Below are positions 24,250-33,594 of a DNA stretch of 64,000 bases, in pieces. The first letter of the stretch is position 1, and each line of letters opens with the position of its first letter. Position numbers and translations under genes: made by a program. Source of the DNA: Mucilaginibacter sp. UR6-11 (lineage in GTDB: Bacteria; Bacteroidota; Bacteroidia; Sphingobacteriales; Sphingobacteriaceae); NCBI RefSeq assembly GCF_020880695.1, contig NZ_JAJIWO010000005.1, positions 186,001 through 250,000 on the forward strand. Reading direction: 5' to 3'. Under the pieces are notes generated by a model, which made no database searches, had not been told where the DNA came from, and worked only from the letters and a program-made list of their open reading frames with translations.

Positions 24250-25518
24250 CCGCACTTTGCCAACATGGTTCCTGAAACTTTTTATCGCCAGAAATACGCT
24301 GATCAGCATCAGGAACGCGGCCAGCAGGTATGGCGCCCCGGGGAAATAAGTACCATGCGTTTTATTGGTGAAATTGTAAAATATATAACTGAATATAAAC
24401 GGCCCGATAATAACGCTTATGCTGTTGATAATGGTTAAAGCGCCCTGTAATTCTCCCTGCTCGTTTTTTGCCACTTTTTTTGTAGCCAGTCCCTGTAATG
24501 CCGGGCCGGATATACCACCCAAACAATATGGGATCATAAATAAATACATCATCCAGCCCTTTGTTGCAAAAGCTATGAGGGTAAGCCCCAGCGCATAAAA
24601 GATCAGTCCGAATACAATGTTTTTTTCCTGCCCGAATTTTGGGATGGTATAACGTATCAAACCACCCTGGATGGCTACCAGCACCACCCCGATAAAAATA
24701 CCCAGGGTACCAACGCTGCTTAGTGCCCAGTTAAACTTCTCAAACAGGAAGAACGATAGTAAATACTCTACAGCTTTTTGGGCGATATAAACCAGGGTGA
24801 TGCAGCCTATTAAACCGCCCAGCCCGGTATGTTTGGTAAATACCCTTATCAGGGCACCAAGGGGATTGGCCCGTTTCCATTCAAATTTTCTGCGGTGCTC
24901 GGGTTTTAACGATTCAGGCAATACAAATAAACCGTACAAGCCGTTAAAAAAGGCAAACCCGGCAGCAGCCATAAAAGGGAATTTGATATTGATCTCGCCC
25001 AGGTAGGCGCCTAAGGCAATGCCAATAATTACACCAAAGCCGGATGCCGCGCCAACCAAACCAAAATTAGCGTCGCGCTTATGCCCGGTGCTGATATCAG
25101 CTATATAGGCCGTTGCCGTTGATGTACTGGCACCTGTAATCCCCGCGATGAAGCGGCCCAGGAACAGCCAGGCTATTGATGGCGCAAAGGCCATAAACAT
25201 ATAATCAATACTAAACCCAAATAACGATATCAGTAAAACCGGCCGGCGTCCGTACCTGTCACTTAAATTACCCATTATTGAGGCAAATACCAGCTGCATG
25301 GTAGCATAAATAAGCGTTAGCCAGCCATTGTATTTTGATGCGGTACTCACATCAACATGACCCAGCATTTGCAATAATTTAGGCATTACCGGTATAATAA
25401 TGCCAAGCCCCAGTACATCAATAAAAATGGTGATGAAAATAAATCCTAACGCGGCGGACGGCTTTGATTTGGTAACCTTTTTAGTAATTTTAGTAACAGG
25501 GGGAAGCTTGTCAGCCAT
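24223..25518 (-). CDS. MFS transporter, TCR/Tet-like family
   Basis: A 431-residue inner-membrane transporter of the major facilitator superfamily, drug:H+ antiporter type (tetracycline-resistance-like). Twelve hydrophobic segments can be traced after a lysine-rich N-terminal tail of about 20 residues. The motif-A loop reads [14 protein letters not shown] (between helices 2 and 3), and the motif-C-like GAASGFGVIIGIALGAYLG lies in helix 5. The family exports drugs or metabolites, but the substrate cannot be inferred and resistance should not be assumed. A close paralogue lies immediately upstream on the same strand (40-base gap). The 3' end overlaps the convergent DUF502 gene by 27 bases. Confidence 0.92.
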   Translation of the reverse strand: MADKLPPVTKITKKVTKSKPSAALGFIFITIFIDVLGLGIIIPVMPKLLQMLGHVDVSTASKYNGWLTLIYATMQLVFASIMGNLSDRYGRRPVLLISLFGFSIDYMFMAFAPSIAWLFLGRFIAGITGASTSTATAYIADISTGHKRDANFGLVGAASGFGVIIGIALGAYLGEINIKFPFMAAAGFAFFNGLYGLFVLPESLKPEHRRKFEWKRANPLGALIRVFTKHTGLGGLIGCITLVYIAQKAVEYLLSFFLFEKFNWALSSVGTLGIFIGVVLVAIQGGLIRYTIPKFGQEKNIVFGLIFYALGLTLIAFATKGWMMYLFMIPYCLGGISGPALQGLATKKVAKNEQGELQGALTIINSISVIIGPFIFSYIFYNFTNKTHGTYFPGAPYLLAAFLMLISVFLAIKSFRNHVGKVRSVKSANPS

Positions 25519-25558
25519 AGGATAAATTTGAACTTTGCAGTCAGTATAACCAATAAAA

Positions 25559-26785
25559 TTAGTTTGTGTTTCTTTTAAAACTTCGCACGGCCAGCAAGGC
25601 GCTTAACAACATCAATATCGCGCCTAAAATAAACGGCGCCCCCGGCAGATAAAGCGGTGCGCCCGGTTTGGTAAATTTGTAAAAAAGGTAGGTCATTATC
25701 CAAGGCCCAAAAATTGAGCTCAGGCTTGCCAGGCTGGTTAAAGCGCCCTGTAGCTCGCCCTGCTCATTGGCGGGCACCTGTGCGGTCATAATTCCCTGTA
25801 GTGCGGGGCCGGCTATACCGCCTAAGGCATAAGGGATCATAAAGGCAAACATCATCCAGCCCTTGCTGGCTACAGCGAATAATATCAGCCCCATGGCATA
25901 AAAAGACAGCCCCATCCAGATGCTGCGTTGCTGGCCAAGTTTAGGTATCGCAATACGGATCAATCCGCCCTGTACAGCGGCAACGGTCAGCCCGACAAAC
26001 CCTAATGAGTAGCCAACCCATGCCTCATTCCATTTAAATTTAGTCATGGTATAAAACGTCCAGACGCTTTGTACAGACTGCGCCGCAAAGTAAACCAGGA
26101 ATAACGATGCTGCTAAACCTAATACCGCGGGATATTTGTTAAGTTGTAATAATGACCCCAGCGGATTGGCGCGTTTAAGCTCAAAAGGGCGCCGGTGCGC
26201 CTTATCTAAAGATTCGGGCAGTACAAAGTATCCGTAAATGGTGTTTAGCAAGGCCAGGCCCGCAGCGGCCAGAAAAGGGAGGTGTGTACTGTATTTACCA
26301 AGGATACCGCCAATAACTGGGCCTATGATAAATCCTATGCCAAATGCCACGCCTATCATACCAAAATTTTGCGCCCGCTTTTCGGGTGTGCTAACGTCGG
26401 CAATGTAGGCTGCCGCCGTGGTGAAACTTGCGCCGGTAACACCGGCTATGGCCCGGCCCAAAAATAGCCAGCCAATGCTGGGCGCAAAGGCCAAAAACAA
26501 ATAATCAATACCAAATCCAAGTAAAGAGCCTAACAAAACCGGCCGCCGCCCGTATTTATCGCTTAAATTACCTAATACCGGCGCAAATAAAAACTGCATA
26601 ACGGCATAAGCCAGCGTTAATAACCCGGCGTAACGCGACGCCTCGCTTAAATTACCGTGGATGAGTGTTTCTATCAGCTTCGGTAATACGGGGATTATGA
26701 TACCTAATCCGGTTACGTCAATTAACAGGGTGATAAATATAAAACCTAAGGCAGCTTGCTTTTTTGATTTGGCAGGTTGTTCCAT
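25559..26785 (-). CDS. MFS transporter, TCR/Tet-like family (paralogue)
   Basis: A 408-residue twelve-helix exporter very similar to its downstream neighbour. Shared features are the start region [20 protein letters not shown], the motif-A loop [15 protein letters not shown], the helix 5 motif [19 protein letters not shown], and the conserved [13 protein letters not shown] segment in the second half. The two genes look like a tandem duplication and are probably cotranscribed. The start ATG lies 114 bases from the divergent TlpA-like gene. Confidence 0.92.
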   Translation of the reverse strand: MEQPAKSKKQAALGFIFITLLIDVTGLGIIIPVLPKLIETLIHGNLSEASRYAGLLTLAYAVMQFLFAPVLGNLSDKYGRRPVLLGSLLGFGIDYLFLAFAPSIGWLFLGRAIAGVTGASFTTAAAYIADVSTPEKRAQNFGMIGVAFGIGFIIGPVIGGILGKYSTHLPFLAAAGLALLNTIYGYFVLPESLDKAHRRPFELKRANPLGSLLQLNKYPAVLGLAASLFLVYFAAQSVQSVWTFYTMTKFKWNEAWVGYSLGFVGLTVAAVQGGLIRIAIPKLGQQRSIWMGLSFYAMGLILFAVASKGWMMFAFMIPYALGGIAGPALQGIMTAQVPANEQGELQGALTSLASLSSIFGPWIMTYLFYKFTKPGAPLYLPGAPFILGAILMLLSALLAVRSFKRNTN

Positions 26786-26899
26786 CCTTGCAAAATAAAT
26801 AAACTATGCCGAAATCTTAATTAAATAATTATTAATTCTTTTTGACGGTATAAATTTTTATGTAAATTAGTATTGTAAACACCTTATCCTTACCATCCT

Positions 26900-28831
26900 A
26901 TGAAAAACTTAAACGCGCTCTTGATCGTCGCAGGTGTGTTTTGCATGCAGCATGCAATGGCACAAACTAAATCACATCTTACCTTATCAACAGATTATCC
27001 CGAGGTTGAAAAGAAAGTCAGTTTTACGTATGATTCGGCGGGGACTGCGGTAGCGGGCCAAAAGGACATGTCGGCTATCGTTTATTTCTTTGATAATAAA
27101 TTATACCCCGCTAAAGACGTTTCGCTAACGCCGTCGGGAAAAGCCTTTAAGGGAGTGTTGGAAATTCCGGCCAGCGCCAAAGCTTTTTTAATAAAAATAG
27201 TTGCCGGGGATAAAACTGACAATAACAATGGCGCAGGGTATATCTACCAGGTATTTAAAGGTAAGCAACCCGTACCGGGGGCTTATGCCATGCAGGGCTT
27301 TATATTGGCGGGCACCGGTAATAATATATCAGGGGTTAAGCAGGATATGAAAAAAAGCCTGGACCTGTATAAAAAGGAATTTGAACTACATCCCGATATA
27401 GAAAAAGATTACGCCAGTCCATATTATTATTATCTATTTCGTGTGCCTGAATATAAAACGCTGGCAGACAACAAGCTAAACGGTCTTAAAAAGAGCAGTA
27501 ACGAAAAAGACCTGTTATTGGCAGTAGATTTGTTAAATGCAACCAAACAAACAACTATAGCAGATTCGCTGAAAGCCGCCATCAGTACAAACTTTCCTAA
27601 CGGTACCGGAGCCAGGAACAACTTAATTGTTGCGGTGATGAAAGAGAAAAATCCGGCTATCAAAGAAGAATTATACAAGGCTTACAAAGTAAAATATGCC
27701 ACTGGTGATGAAGAGAACGATGAACGTTTAAAAACCCGGTTGGCCGAAGCGTATTTATTTAACGGCAAACTGGATGATTTTCGGCGGGTTGAAGCGACTT
27801 TGAAGAGCAAACAGGATTTGATACTCCCTTTAAATGACGTTGCTTATGACCTTGCAAAAAAAGGGGAGCGTTTAACTGATGCCGAAGAGCTATCCCGACA
27901 GTCGCTGGATATGGTGCGGCCGTTAATTGAGAAACCACAGGTAATGTCGTTTATAGCACCGTCACAAGTGCAGCGTAACAATAAAGTTTACAATGCGATG
28001 TTTGAGGACACTTATGCCTACATTCTTTTTAGACAAAATAAATTTAATGAAGCGCTGCCACACGAAGAGGCGGCCCGTGCAGGCGGCCGGGGCGAAACCG
28101 AAACCTATGTTTTGATTTTAGATGCCCTTGGGAAAACCGATGAGGTAATTAAAGTAGCCGGCGAAAGTGTAAAATCAGGTTGGACGACAGACGTGATCAA
28201 AGAAAAATTAAAGAAAAACTATATTGCGAAAAACGGAACTGACAGCTATGATAAATTTTTGACGGATTTATTAAAACAGGCCAGGGAAGAAGCCAGAACC
28301 AAATTGGCAGCAAGCATGATTAATAAACCCGCGCCCGATTTTGAATTAAAAGACCTGGATGGCAACCCTGTATCGTTAAAAAGTTTAAAAGGCAAAACCG
28401 TTGTAGTTGATTTTTGGGCCACCTGGTGCGGTCCGTGTAAGGCATCTTTTCCTGGTATGCAAATGGCTGTAAATAAATACAAAGACGACCCCAATATCAA
28501 ATTTCTTTTTGTTGATACCTGGGAAACTGGCGCCGATTATATTACCGGGGTGAAGAAATTTATTGCTGATAATAAATACACTTTCCATGTATTAGTTGAC
28601 GAAAAGAACGATGCGGGCAAACAAGCGAAGGTGGTGAACGATTTTGGCGTAACCGGCATCCCCACTAAATTTTTGATTGACAAGAACGGCAATATCCGTT
28701 TTAAATACGTAGGCTATTCTGGCAGTTCTGACAAGGTTGCCGATGAAGTTAGCGATATGCTTGAGCTTACACAAACCGCCGGCGAAAAAACAGCAGGTAC
28801 CAAACCCGAAACTAAAGAAAAATCAAAGTAG
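26900..28831 (+). CDS. TlpA-family thiol:disulfide oxidoreductase with long N-terminal region
   Basis: A 643-residue exported protein. The signal peptide is about residues 1-22 (ending AMAQ). The N-terminal 100 residues form a beta-rich domain, followed by a helical, TPR-like middle (about 130-460). A C-terminal TlpA/thioredoxin domain (about 470-620) has the active site WATWCGPC (Cys510 and Cys513) and the cis-Pro loop GVTGIPTKF. The tail is Thr/Lys-rich. Members of this family act in the periplasm as reductases for cytochrome maturation or general disulfide control. It stands alone, between divergent MFS genes and a bidirectional terminator. Confidence 0.9.
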   Translation: MKNLNALLIVAGVFCMQHAMAQTKSHLTLSTDYPEVEKKVSFTYDSAGTAVAGQKDMSAIVYFFDNKLYPAKDVSLTPSGKAFKGVLEIPASAKAFLIKIVAGDKTDNNNGAGYIYQVFKGKQPVPGAYAMQGFILAGTGNNISGVKQDMKKSLDLYKKEFELHPDIEKDYASPYYYYLFRVPEYKTLADNKLNGLKKSSNEKDLLLAVDLLNATKQTTIADSLKAAISTNFPNGTGARNNLIVAVMKEKNPAIKEELYKAYKVKYATGDEENDERLKTRLAEAYLFNGKLDDFRRVEATLKSKQDLILPLNDVAYDLAKKGERLTDAEELSRQSLDMVRPLIEKPQVMSFIAPSQVQRNNKVYNAMFEDTYAYILFRQNKFNEALPHEEAARAGGRGETETYVLILDALGKTDEVIKVAGESVKSGWTTDVIKEKLKKNYIAKNGTDSYDKFLTDLLKQAREEARTKLAASMINKPAPDFELKDLDGNPVSLKSLKGKTVVVDFWATWCGPCKASFPGMQMAVNKYKDDPNIKFLFVDTWETGADYITGVKKFIADNKYTFHVLVDEKNDAGKQAKVVNDFGVTGIPTKFLIDKNGNIRFKYVGYSGSSDKVADEVSDMLELTQTAGEKTAGTKPETKEKSK

Positions 28832-28852
28832 CCTAACTTAAAAGCATTATAG

Positions 28853-28889
28853 CAAAAAGGGAGCAGCTAACTTAGTTGCTCCCTTTTTG
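28853..28889. terminator. Bidirectional intrinsic terminator
   Basis: CAAAAAGGGAGCA (28853-28865) pairs perfectly with TGCTCCCTTTTTG (28877-28889), with an additional inner CTAA/TTAG pairing. The flanking A-run and T-run serve both the TlpA-like gene (+) and the LOG gene (-), which converge here. Confidence 0.9.
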
Positions 28890-28904
28890 TTAGTGGTAAA
28901 ATCC

Positions 28905-29612
28905 TTAAAAGTTGGGTTTCAATACATACTTATCATAGAAACGGAAGATATGCTCCGTAGCTTCTTCGGCTGTATCAACCAGGCGGTAAAGGTTCAGATC
29001 ATCCGGGTGGATGTTATGTTCCTGGTTAAGCATTTTCTCAATTACCCAGTTAAACAAACCACCCCAATATTCAACACCAACAAACACAATAGGGAAACGG
29101 GCGATCTTACCGGTTTGAATCAGGGTGATGGCCTCGAACGATTCATCCAAAGTGCCAAAGCCACCCGGCAATACAATGAAGCCCTGCGAATATTTCATGA
29201 ACATTACCTTACGGATAAAGAAGTAGTCAAACTCCAGTACCTTATCCCGGTCGATATATTTATTGTGGAACTGCTCAAAAGGGAGTTCAATATTTAAACC
29301 TACAGATTTACCGCCGGCTTCATAAGCGCCTTTGTTAGCGGCCTCCATAATACCCGGGCCTCCGCCTGATATCACGCCATAGCCGCGTTCGGTTAGCAAT
29401 CTTGCGGTATCTTCCGCCAGTTTATAGTAAGGGTTGTCATTTTTTGTACGTGCCGATCCAAATATAGATACGCAAGGGCCTATTTTAGCCAGTTTTTCAA
29501 AGCCGTCAACAAACTCGGCCATTATTTTAAATATCTGCCAGGAATCGGTTACTTTAATTTCCTGCCAGTTCTTGTTCTCAAACGCTTGTCTTATTTTTTC
29601 TTCTCCGGTCAT
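28905..29612 (-). CDS. LOG family protein (lysine decarboxylase-like Rossmann fold)
   Basis: A 235-residue cytoplasmic protein of the TIGR00730/LOG family, whose characterised members are cytokinin-activating phosphoribohydrolases or nucleotide 5'-monophosphate nucleosidases; the older 'lysine decarboxylase' label is a misnomer. The hallmark motifs are GGGPGIMEAANKGA (about residues 98-111) and PGGFGTLDE (about 165-173). It begins 4 bases after the sodium/solute symporter gene ends, so the two are one operon. The true substrate is not determinable from the sequence. Confidence 0.92.
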   Translation of the reverse strand: MTGEEKIRQAFENKNWQEIKVTDSWQIFKIMAEFVDGFEKLAKIGPCVSIFGSARTKNDNPYYKLAEDTARLLTERGYGVISGGGPGIMEAANKGAYEAGGKSVGLNIELPFEQFHNKYIDRDKVLEFDYFFIRKVMFMKYSQGFIVLPGGFGTLDESFEAITLIQTGKIARFPIVFVGVEYWGGLFNWVIEKMLNQEHNIHPDDLNLYRLVDTAEEATEHIFRFYDKYVLKPNF

Positions 29613-29616
29613 TATT

Positions 29617-31119
29617 TTATCTTGTAGTAGTATAATTAGCTATTTCCTCTTTTGTTTTAGGTTTGGAGGTAAATAACAATCCCGCAAATGTAATAATTCC
29701 ATTCACCAGGATGAGTTCGTTATCAAAAGTATAGCCAAATAGCTGTGCAGAATGGGCGCTTAAGTAAAAACATATAGCTGGCGATATCAAACAAATAAAC
29801 GGCACCAACTTATCCCTGACCTGCCTTTTACTAACAAACAAGCCAAAGGAATATAAACCCAATAACGGCCCGTAAGTATACGATGCAACCTTAAATATGG
29901 CGCTCACCACAGCATCGTTATTAATAGCATTAAATATAATAATGGTTAAAAACAATAAGCCCGAAAACGCGATATGCACGTAATGGCGGATGTTAACCAT
30001 TTTCTTACTGTTTACGTCTTTACCCTTGTTAAAGTTTAAAAAGTCCACGCAAAATGAGGTAGTTAAAGCTGTAAGCGCCGAGTCGGTAGTAGCAAATGTA
30101 GCTGCCGTAAGCCCCAGCATAAATACAATTGCCGGTATTACTCCTAAATATTTTAGGGCAATGGTAGGATAAAGGAAATCTGTTTTTGCAGGTACCGTAA
30201 TGCCGTAGCGGGTGGCATATATATATAGCAAAGCACCCACGCTTAAAAAGAAAATGTTGATCACCACGAACACCCCCGTAAAGCTGAACATGTTTTTTTG
30301 CGCTTCGCGGATGTTTTTCATGCTCAGGTTTTTCTGCATCAGGTCCTGGTCAAGCCCGGTCATGCCTACGGTAATAAACAGGCCACCAATAAATTCTTTA
30401 CTTAAATGGAAGTGGCTCGTCATAAAATCATTAAAGAAAAAGATCTTTGAGTAGCTACTGTTTTTAACAGCTTCGACGGCTTCAAAAACGCTGAAGTTCA
30501 TGGCCCGGCAAATAAAGAATATCGACAGAAAAACCGACGATACCAGGAACAGCGTTTGCAGGCTGTCGGTAATAATAATGGTTTTTAAGCCGCCTTTAAA
30601 CGTATAGGCCCAGATCAACAAAAGGCATATTAAAACCGTAACCGCAAAGGGCACGCCGTAGTTGTCAAAAATAAATTTCTGTAATACAATAACCACCAGG
30701 TACAACCGGAATGATGAGCCAATTACGCGGCTTAATAAAAATATAGCTGCCGCCGTTTTATAGCTCCAGGTGCCTAACGCATGTTCTATATAGCTGTAGA
30801 TGGAGGTCAGTTTCATGCGGTAATACAATGGCAGTAATACCGTAGCTATAATAATGAAACCGGCCGCGTTGCCTAACACAAATTGAAAATAAGCAAACTG
30901 ATCCCCGCCCGGTGCGCCAACCTTACCCGGAACCGATATAAAAGTAACCCCGCTTAGCGCCGTGCCTATCATCCCAAAAGCTACCAGGTACCATTTGGAA
31001 TTACGATTGGCTACGAAGAAAGTATCGTTATCTGAGGACTTACGCGATGTTAACCAGGATATAATCAATAACACTAAAAAATAGCCTATAATAAAGGATA
31101 ACAGTATTCCTGGTGACAT
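29617..31119 (-). CDS. Sodium:solute symporter (SSS family)
   Basis: A 500-residue inner-membrane transporter with about 13 hydrophobic segments, of the SSS family (SLC5-like, LeuT fold). The N-terminus is typical: SWLTSRKSSDNDTFFVANRN followed by GMIGTALSGVTFISVPG. Later signatures are ITDSLQTLFLV and the Ala/Thr-rich GLTAATFATTDSALTALTTSF helix, which usually contributes to the Na+ site. The substrate (sugar, proline, pantothenate, sialic acid and others are known in the family) cannot be told. It is followed by the LOG gene 4 bases downstream. Confidence 0.92.
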   Translation of the reverse strand: MSPGILLSFIIGYFLVLLIISWLTSRKSSDNDTFFVANRNSKWYLVAFGMIGTALSGVTFISVPGKVGAPGGDQFAYFQFVLGNAAGFIIIATVLLPLYYRMKLTSIYSYIEHALGTWSYKTAAAIFLLSRVIGSSFRLYLVVIVLQKFIFDNYGVPFAVTVLICLLLIWAYTFKGGLKTIIITDSLQTLFLVSSVFLSIFFICRAMNFSVFEAVEAVKNSSYSKIFFFNDFMTSHFHLSKEFIGGLFITVGMTGLDQDLMQKNLSMKNIREAQKNMFSFTGVFVVINIFFLSVGALLYIYATRYGITVPAKTDFLYPTIALKYLGVIPAIVFMLGLTAATFATTDSALTALTTSFCVDFLNFNKGKDVNSKKMVNIRHYVHIAFSGLLFLTIIIFNAINNDAVVSAIFKVASYTYGPLLGLYSFGLFVSKRQVRDKLVPFICLISPAICFYLSAHSAQLFGYTFDNELILVNGIITFAGLLFTSKPKTKEEIANYTTTR

Positions 31120-31337
31120 ATGTTTTGTTTAAGCCCGGAAGCCCGAAAGTCGAGATAACCGGAAGATTTTCATTTATTTCCTGCACACAAGTTATGTATA
31201 GTACCGCACTAAACAAAAAAACTTTAATACTTAGTCTTTACCCCGGGCCTTTACAACCCTCGGTTTACGGGTAATTGACACTATTATTTCAGACCTCCGG
31301 TCTTTCGGGGTTGCAGACTAATAGCTATCTTCGCGGT

Positions 31338-31955
31338 ATGAACTTTTCGTCGAAGTTATTAGAAAACGCGGTTGCCGAATTTGCGAAATTACCGGGTGTG
31401 GGACAAAAAACCGCATTGCGCCTGGTATTACACCTGCTTAACCAGGATAGGGAAGAGGTACACCAATTCAGCGCTACTATAAGCAAACTACGTAACGAAA
31501 TCCAGTTCTGTAAAACCTGCCATAATATTTCTGATCAGCCGGTTTGCGAAATATGCGCCTCGCCTAAACGTGACCATAGCCTGATCTGCGTTGTTGAAGA
31601 TACCCGTGACGTCATGGCAATTGAAAATACCAGCCAGTATAACGGCGTATACCATGTATTGGGCGGCTTAATATCACCTATGGACGGTATCGGCCCGTCT
31701 GACCTGGAGGTGGACACGCTGGTACAGCGCCTTGATGACGAAGAGGTAAAAGAGGTAATTTTTGCCTTAAGCGCTACCATGGAAGGCGACACCACTATCT
31801 TTTACCTGCATAAAAAGTTAAAACAATTTAATGTAAGTATCTCAACAATAGCTCGTGGCATAGCCTTTGGAGGAGAATTGGAGTACGTCGATGAGATTAC
31901 GTTAGGTCGGTCTATTGCTACACGTGTTCCGTATGAAAATTCTTTATCCAGGTAA
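31338..31955 (+). CDS. recR: Recombination mediator RecR
   Basis: A 205-residue DNA repair protein acting with RecO (and RecF) to load RecA at gaps. The ATG at 31338 is chosen (MNFSSKLLENAV); the frame is open to 31275. The order is standard: helix-hairpin-helix near LPGVGQKTALRLVLHLL (about residues 17-34), C4 zinc finger (CKTC...CEIC, about 57-72), then the Toprim domain (LICVVEDTRDVMAIE ... YHVLGGLISPMDGIGP) and the C-terminal RGIAFGGELEYVDEITLGRSI. It starts a run of three closely packed genes with a glycosyltransferase and an SDR enzyme. Confidence 0.96.
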   Translation: MNFSSKLLENAVAEFAKLPGVGQKTALRLVLHLLNQDREEVHQFSATISKLRNEIQFCKTCHNISDQPVCEICASPKRDHSLICVVEDTRDVMAIENTSQYNGVYHVLGGLISPMDGIGPSDLEVDTLVQRLDDEEVKEVIFALSATMEGDTTIFYLHKKLKQFNVSISTIARGIAFGGELEYVDEITLGRSIATRVPYENSLSR

Positions 31956-31957
31956 GT

Positions 31958-32791
31958 ATGAAACTATCGGTAATTATTGTTAATCACAATCGTTGTGATT
32001 TGCTAAAGCTTGCACTTAATGCTTTAATTAAGGCCGGTAATTCTATTGATTATGAGTTAATTATGATTGATAATGCATCAACTGATAACTCGGTAGAAAT
32101 GGTTAATGCCGATTATCCGGATGTCAGGATAATTGCCAACCTTGCCAACGAGGGCGTGGCAAAAGCTGGTAACCAGGGGATAGAAGTGTCCAGGGGAGAG
32201 TATATTTTACTGGTCAATGCGGATACTATTTGCGGCAAAGAGACGCTGGATAAAGTGCTTGATTTTATGAATGTTCATAACGAGGCTGCAGGCGTCGGTG
32301 TCAGAATGCTGGGAGCGCAGGGAAGCTTTTTGCCTGAGTCAAATCGCGGCCTTACCCAGCCATGGGTCACTTTCTTTAAACTGATAGGTTTTGCCAAAAA
32401 TTTCCAGAAAACACGTTTGTCAAACCGTAACCATAAAGCCTGGGTTGAGGAATTTCAAACCTCAGAAGTTGATGTTTTGAATGACGCTTTTATGTTAATA
32501 CGTAAATCTGTTTTAAATGAAGTGGGTTTGTTTGATGAGCGTTTTGTACAATATGGGCACAACATTGACCTGTCATACCGTATGCGGTTAGCCGGGTATA
32601 AAAATTATTACTTCCCCAAAACGTATATTATTAACTTTAAAAGCAACGATCAGTCAAAATTTAGCTGGCAGTACATAAAGAACTTTTATGGCGCTATGCT
32701 TATATTCGCCGCCAAGTACCTGTTTAGATTGCCTGAAATAAAAATAGAAGGCATGCAGATGTACCCGGCAGCCTATGAAGTTGAACAATAA
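31958..32791 (+). CDS. Family 2 glycosyltransferase
   Basis: A 277-residue GT-A fold enzyme, probably membrane-associated and transferring a sugar from a nucleotide donor to a cell-envelope glycan. It begins with MKLSVIIVNHNR, has the nucleotide-binding loop IDNASTDNS (about residues 46-54), the DxD-equivalent NADT (about 91-94), and a later acceptor-region loop near LFDERFVQYGHNIDLSYR. It is rhamnosyltransferase-like (WbbL type). It starts 2 bases after recR and overlaps the next gene by 17 bases, so all three are likely translated from one message. Confidence 0.9.
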   Translation: MKLSVIIVNHNRCDLLKLALNALIKAGNSIDYELIMIDNASTDNSVEMVNADYPDVRIIANLANEGVAKAGNQGIEVSRGEYILLVNADTICGKETLDKVLDFMNVHNEAAGVGVRMLGAQGSFLPESNRGLTQPWVTFFKLIGFAKNFQKTRLSNRNHKAWVEEFQTSEVDVLNDAFMLIRKSVLNEVGLFDERFVQYGHNIDLSYRMRLAGYKNYYFPKTYIINFKSNDQSKFSWQYIKNFYGAMLIFAAKYLFRLPEIKIEGMQMYPAAYEVEQ

Positions 32792-33590
32792 GATCGTAAT
32801 TATAACCGGCGCCTCGTCAGGCATCGGTAAATCATTAGCAGAAGAATTTGCCCGTCGCGGCGCTAACCTGGTTTTAGCAGCCCGTCAATATGTTACGCTG
32901 TGTGAAATTGCGCAGTCGTTACAGGATAAATATCAAATTAAGGCTGTGGCAGTGCAATGTGATGTAGCTGTTGAAAGCGATTGCGAACACCTGATCACAC
33001 AAGCTATCACTACTTTCGGTAAAATTGATATCCTCATCAATAACGCCGGTATATCTATGCGGGCCCTGTTTAAAGATGCCGATTTACAGGTTTTAAAAAC
33101 TTTAATGGATGTAAATTTCTGGGGGATGGTTTATTGTACCAAATACGCACTGCCCGAGATCATTAAAACAAAAGGATCTGTTGTTGGCGTGTCGTCTATA
33201 GCGGGTTATAAAGGTCTGCCCGGCCGAACAGGCTATTCGGCCTCTAAATTTGCCATGAATGGTTTTCTGGATGCTTTGCGGGTTGAGAATTTAAAAACCG
33301 GCGTACACGTAATGACCGCCTGCCCGGGTTTTACAGCTTCAAACATCCGCAACACCGCCCTTAATAAAGATGGCAACCAGCAGGGCGAGAGCACACTGCA
33401 CGAAGAAAAAATGATGACAGCCGACGAAGTAGCTATAATCATTGCCGATGGCGTTGAAAAACGCGAACGTACTTTAATTATGACTGCGCAGGGGAAACTA
33501 ACAGTATTGCTAAGCAAACTGATACCCGCCAGGCTGGATCAGCTGGTTTATAATGTGTTTGCAAAAGAAAAGGATGCCTTATTGAAATAG
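32775..33590 (+). CDS. Short-chain dehydrogenase/reductase (SDR)
   Basis: A 271-residue NAD(P)-dependent oxidoreductase of the classical SDR type. The cofactor loop is TGASSGIG (about residues 11-18), the NNAG strand motif is present (about 88-91), and the catalytic Ser and YSASK motif (Tyr about 155, Lys about 159) follow VVGVSSIAGYKG. The substrate is unknown. The start ATG lies 17 bases inside the upstream glycosyltransferase gene. The gene ends 4 bases before the convergent Kir channel gene. Confidence 0.92.
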   Translation: MKLNNKIVIITGASSGIGKSLAEEFARRGANLVLAARQYVTLCEIAQSLQDKYQIKAVAVQCDVAVESDCEHLITQAITTFGKIDILINNAGISMRALFKDADLQVLKTLMDVNFWGMVYCTKYALPEIIKTKGSVVGVSSIAGYKGLPGRTGYSASKFAMNGFLDALRVENLKTGVHVMTACPGFTASNIRNTALNKDGNQQGESTLHEEKMMTADEVAIIIADGVEKRERTLIMTAQGKLTVLLSKLIPARLDQLVYNVFAKEKDALLK

Positions 33591-33594
33591 CCTG

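Noticed and set aside
24223..26785. MFS pair as an antibiotic-resistance determinant
   Set aside because: Family similarity to Tet exporters does not establish drug resistance; no resistance-linked regulator or mobile element is near.
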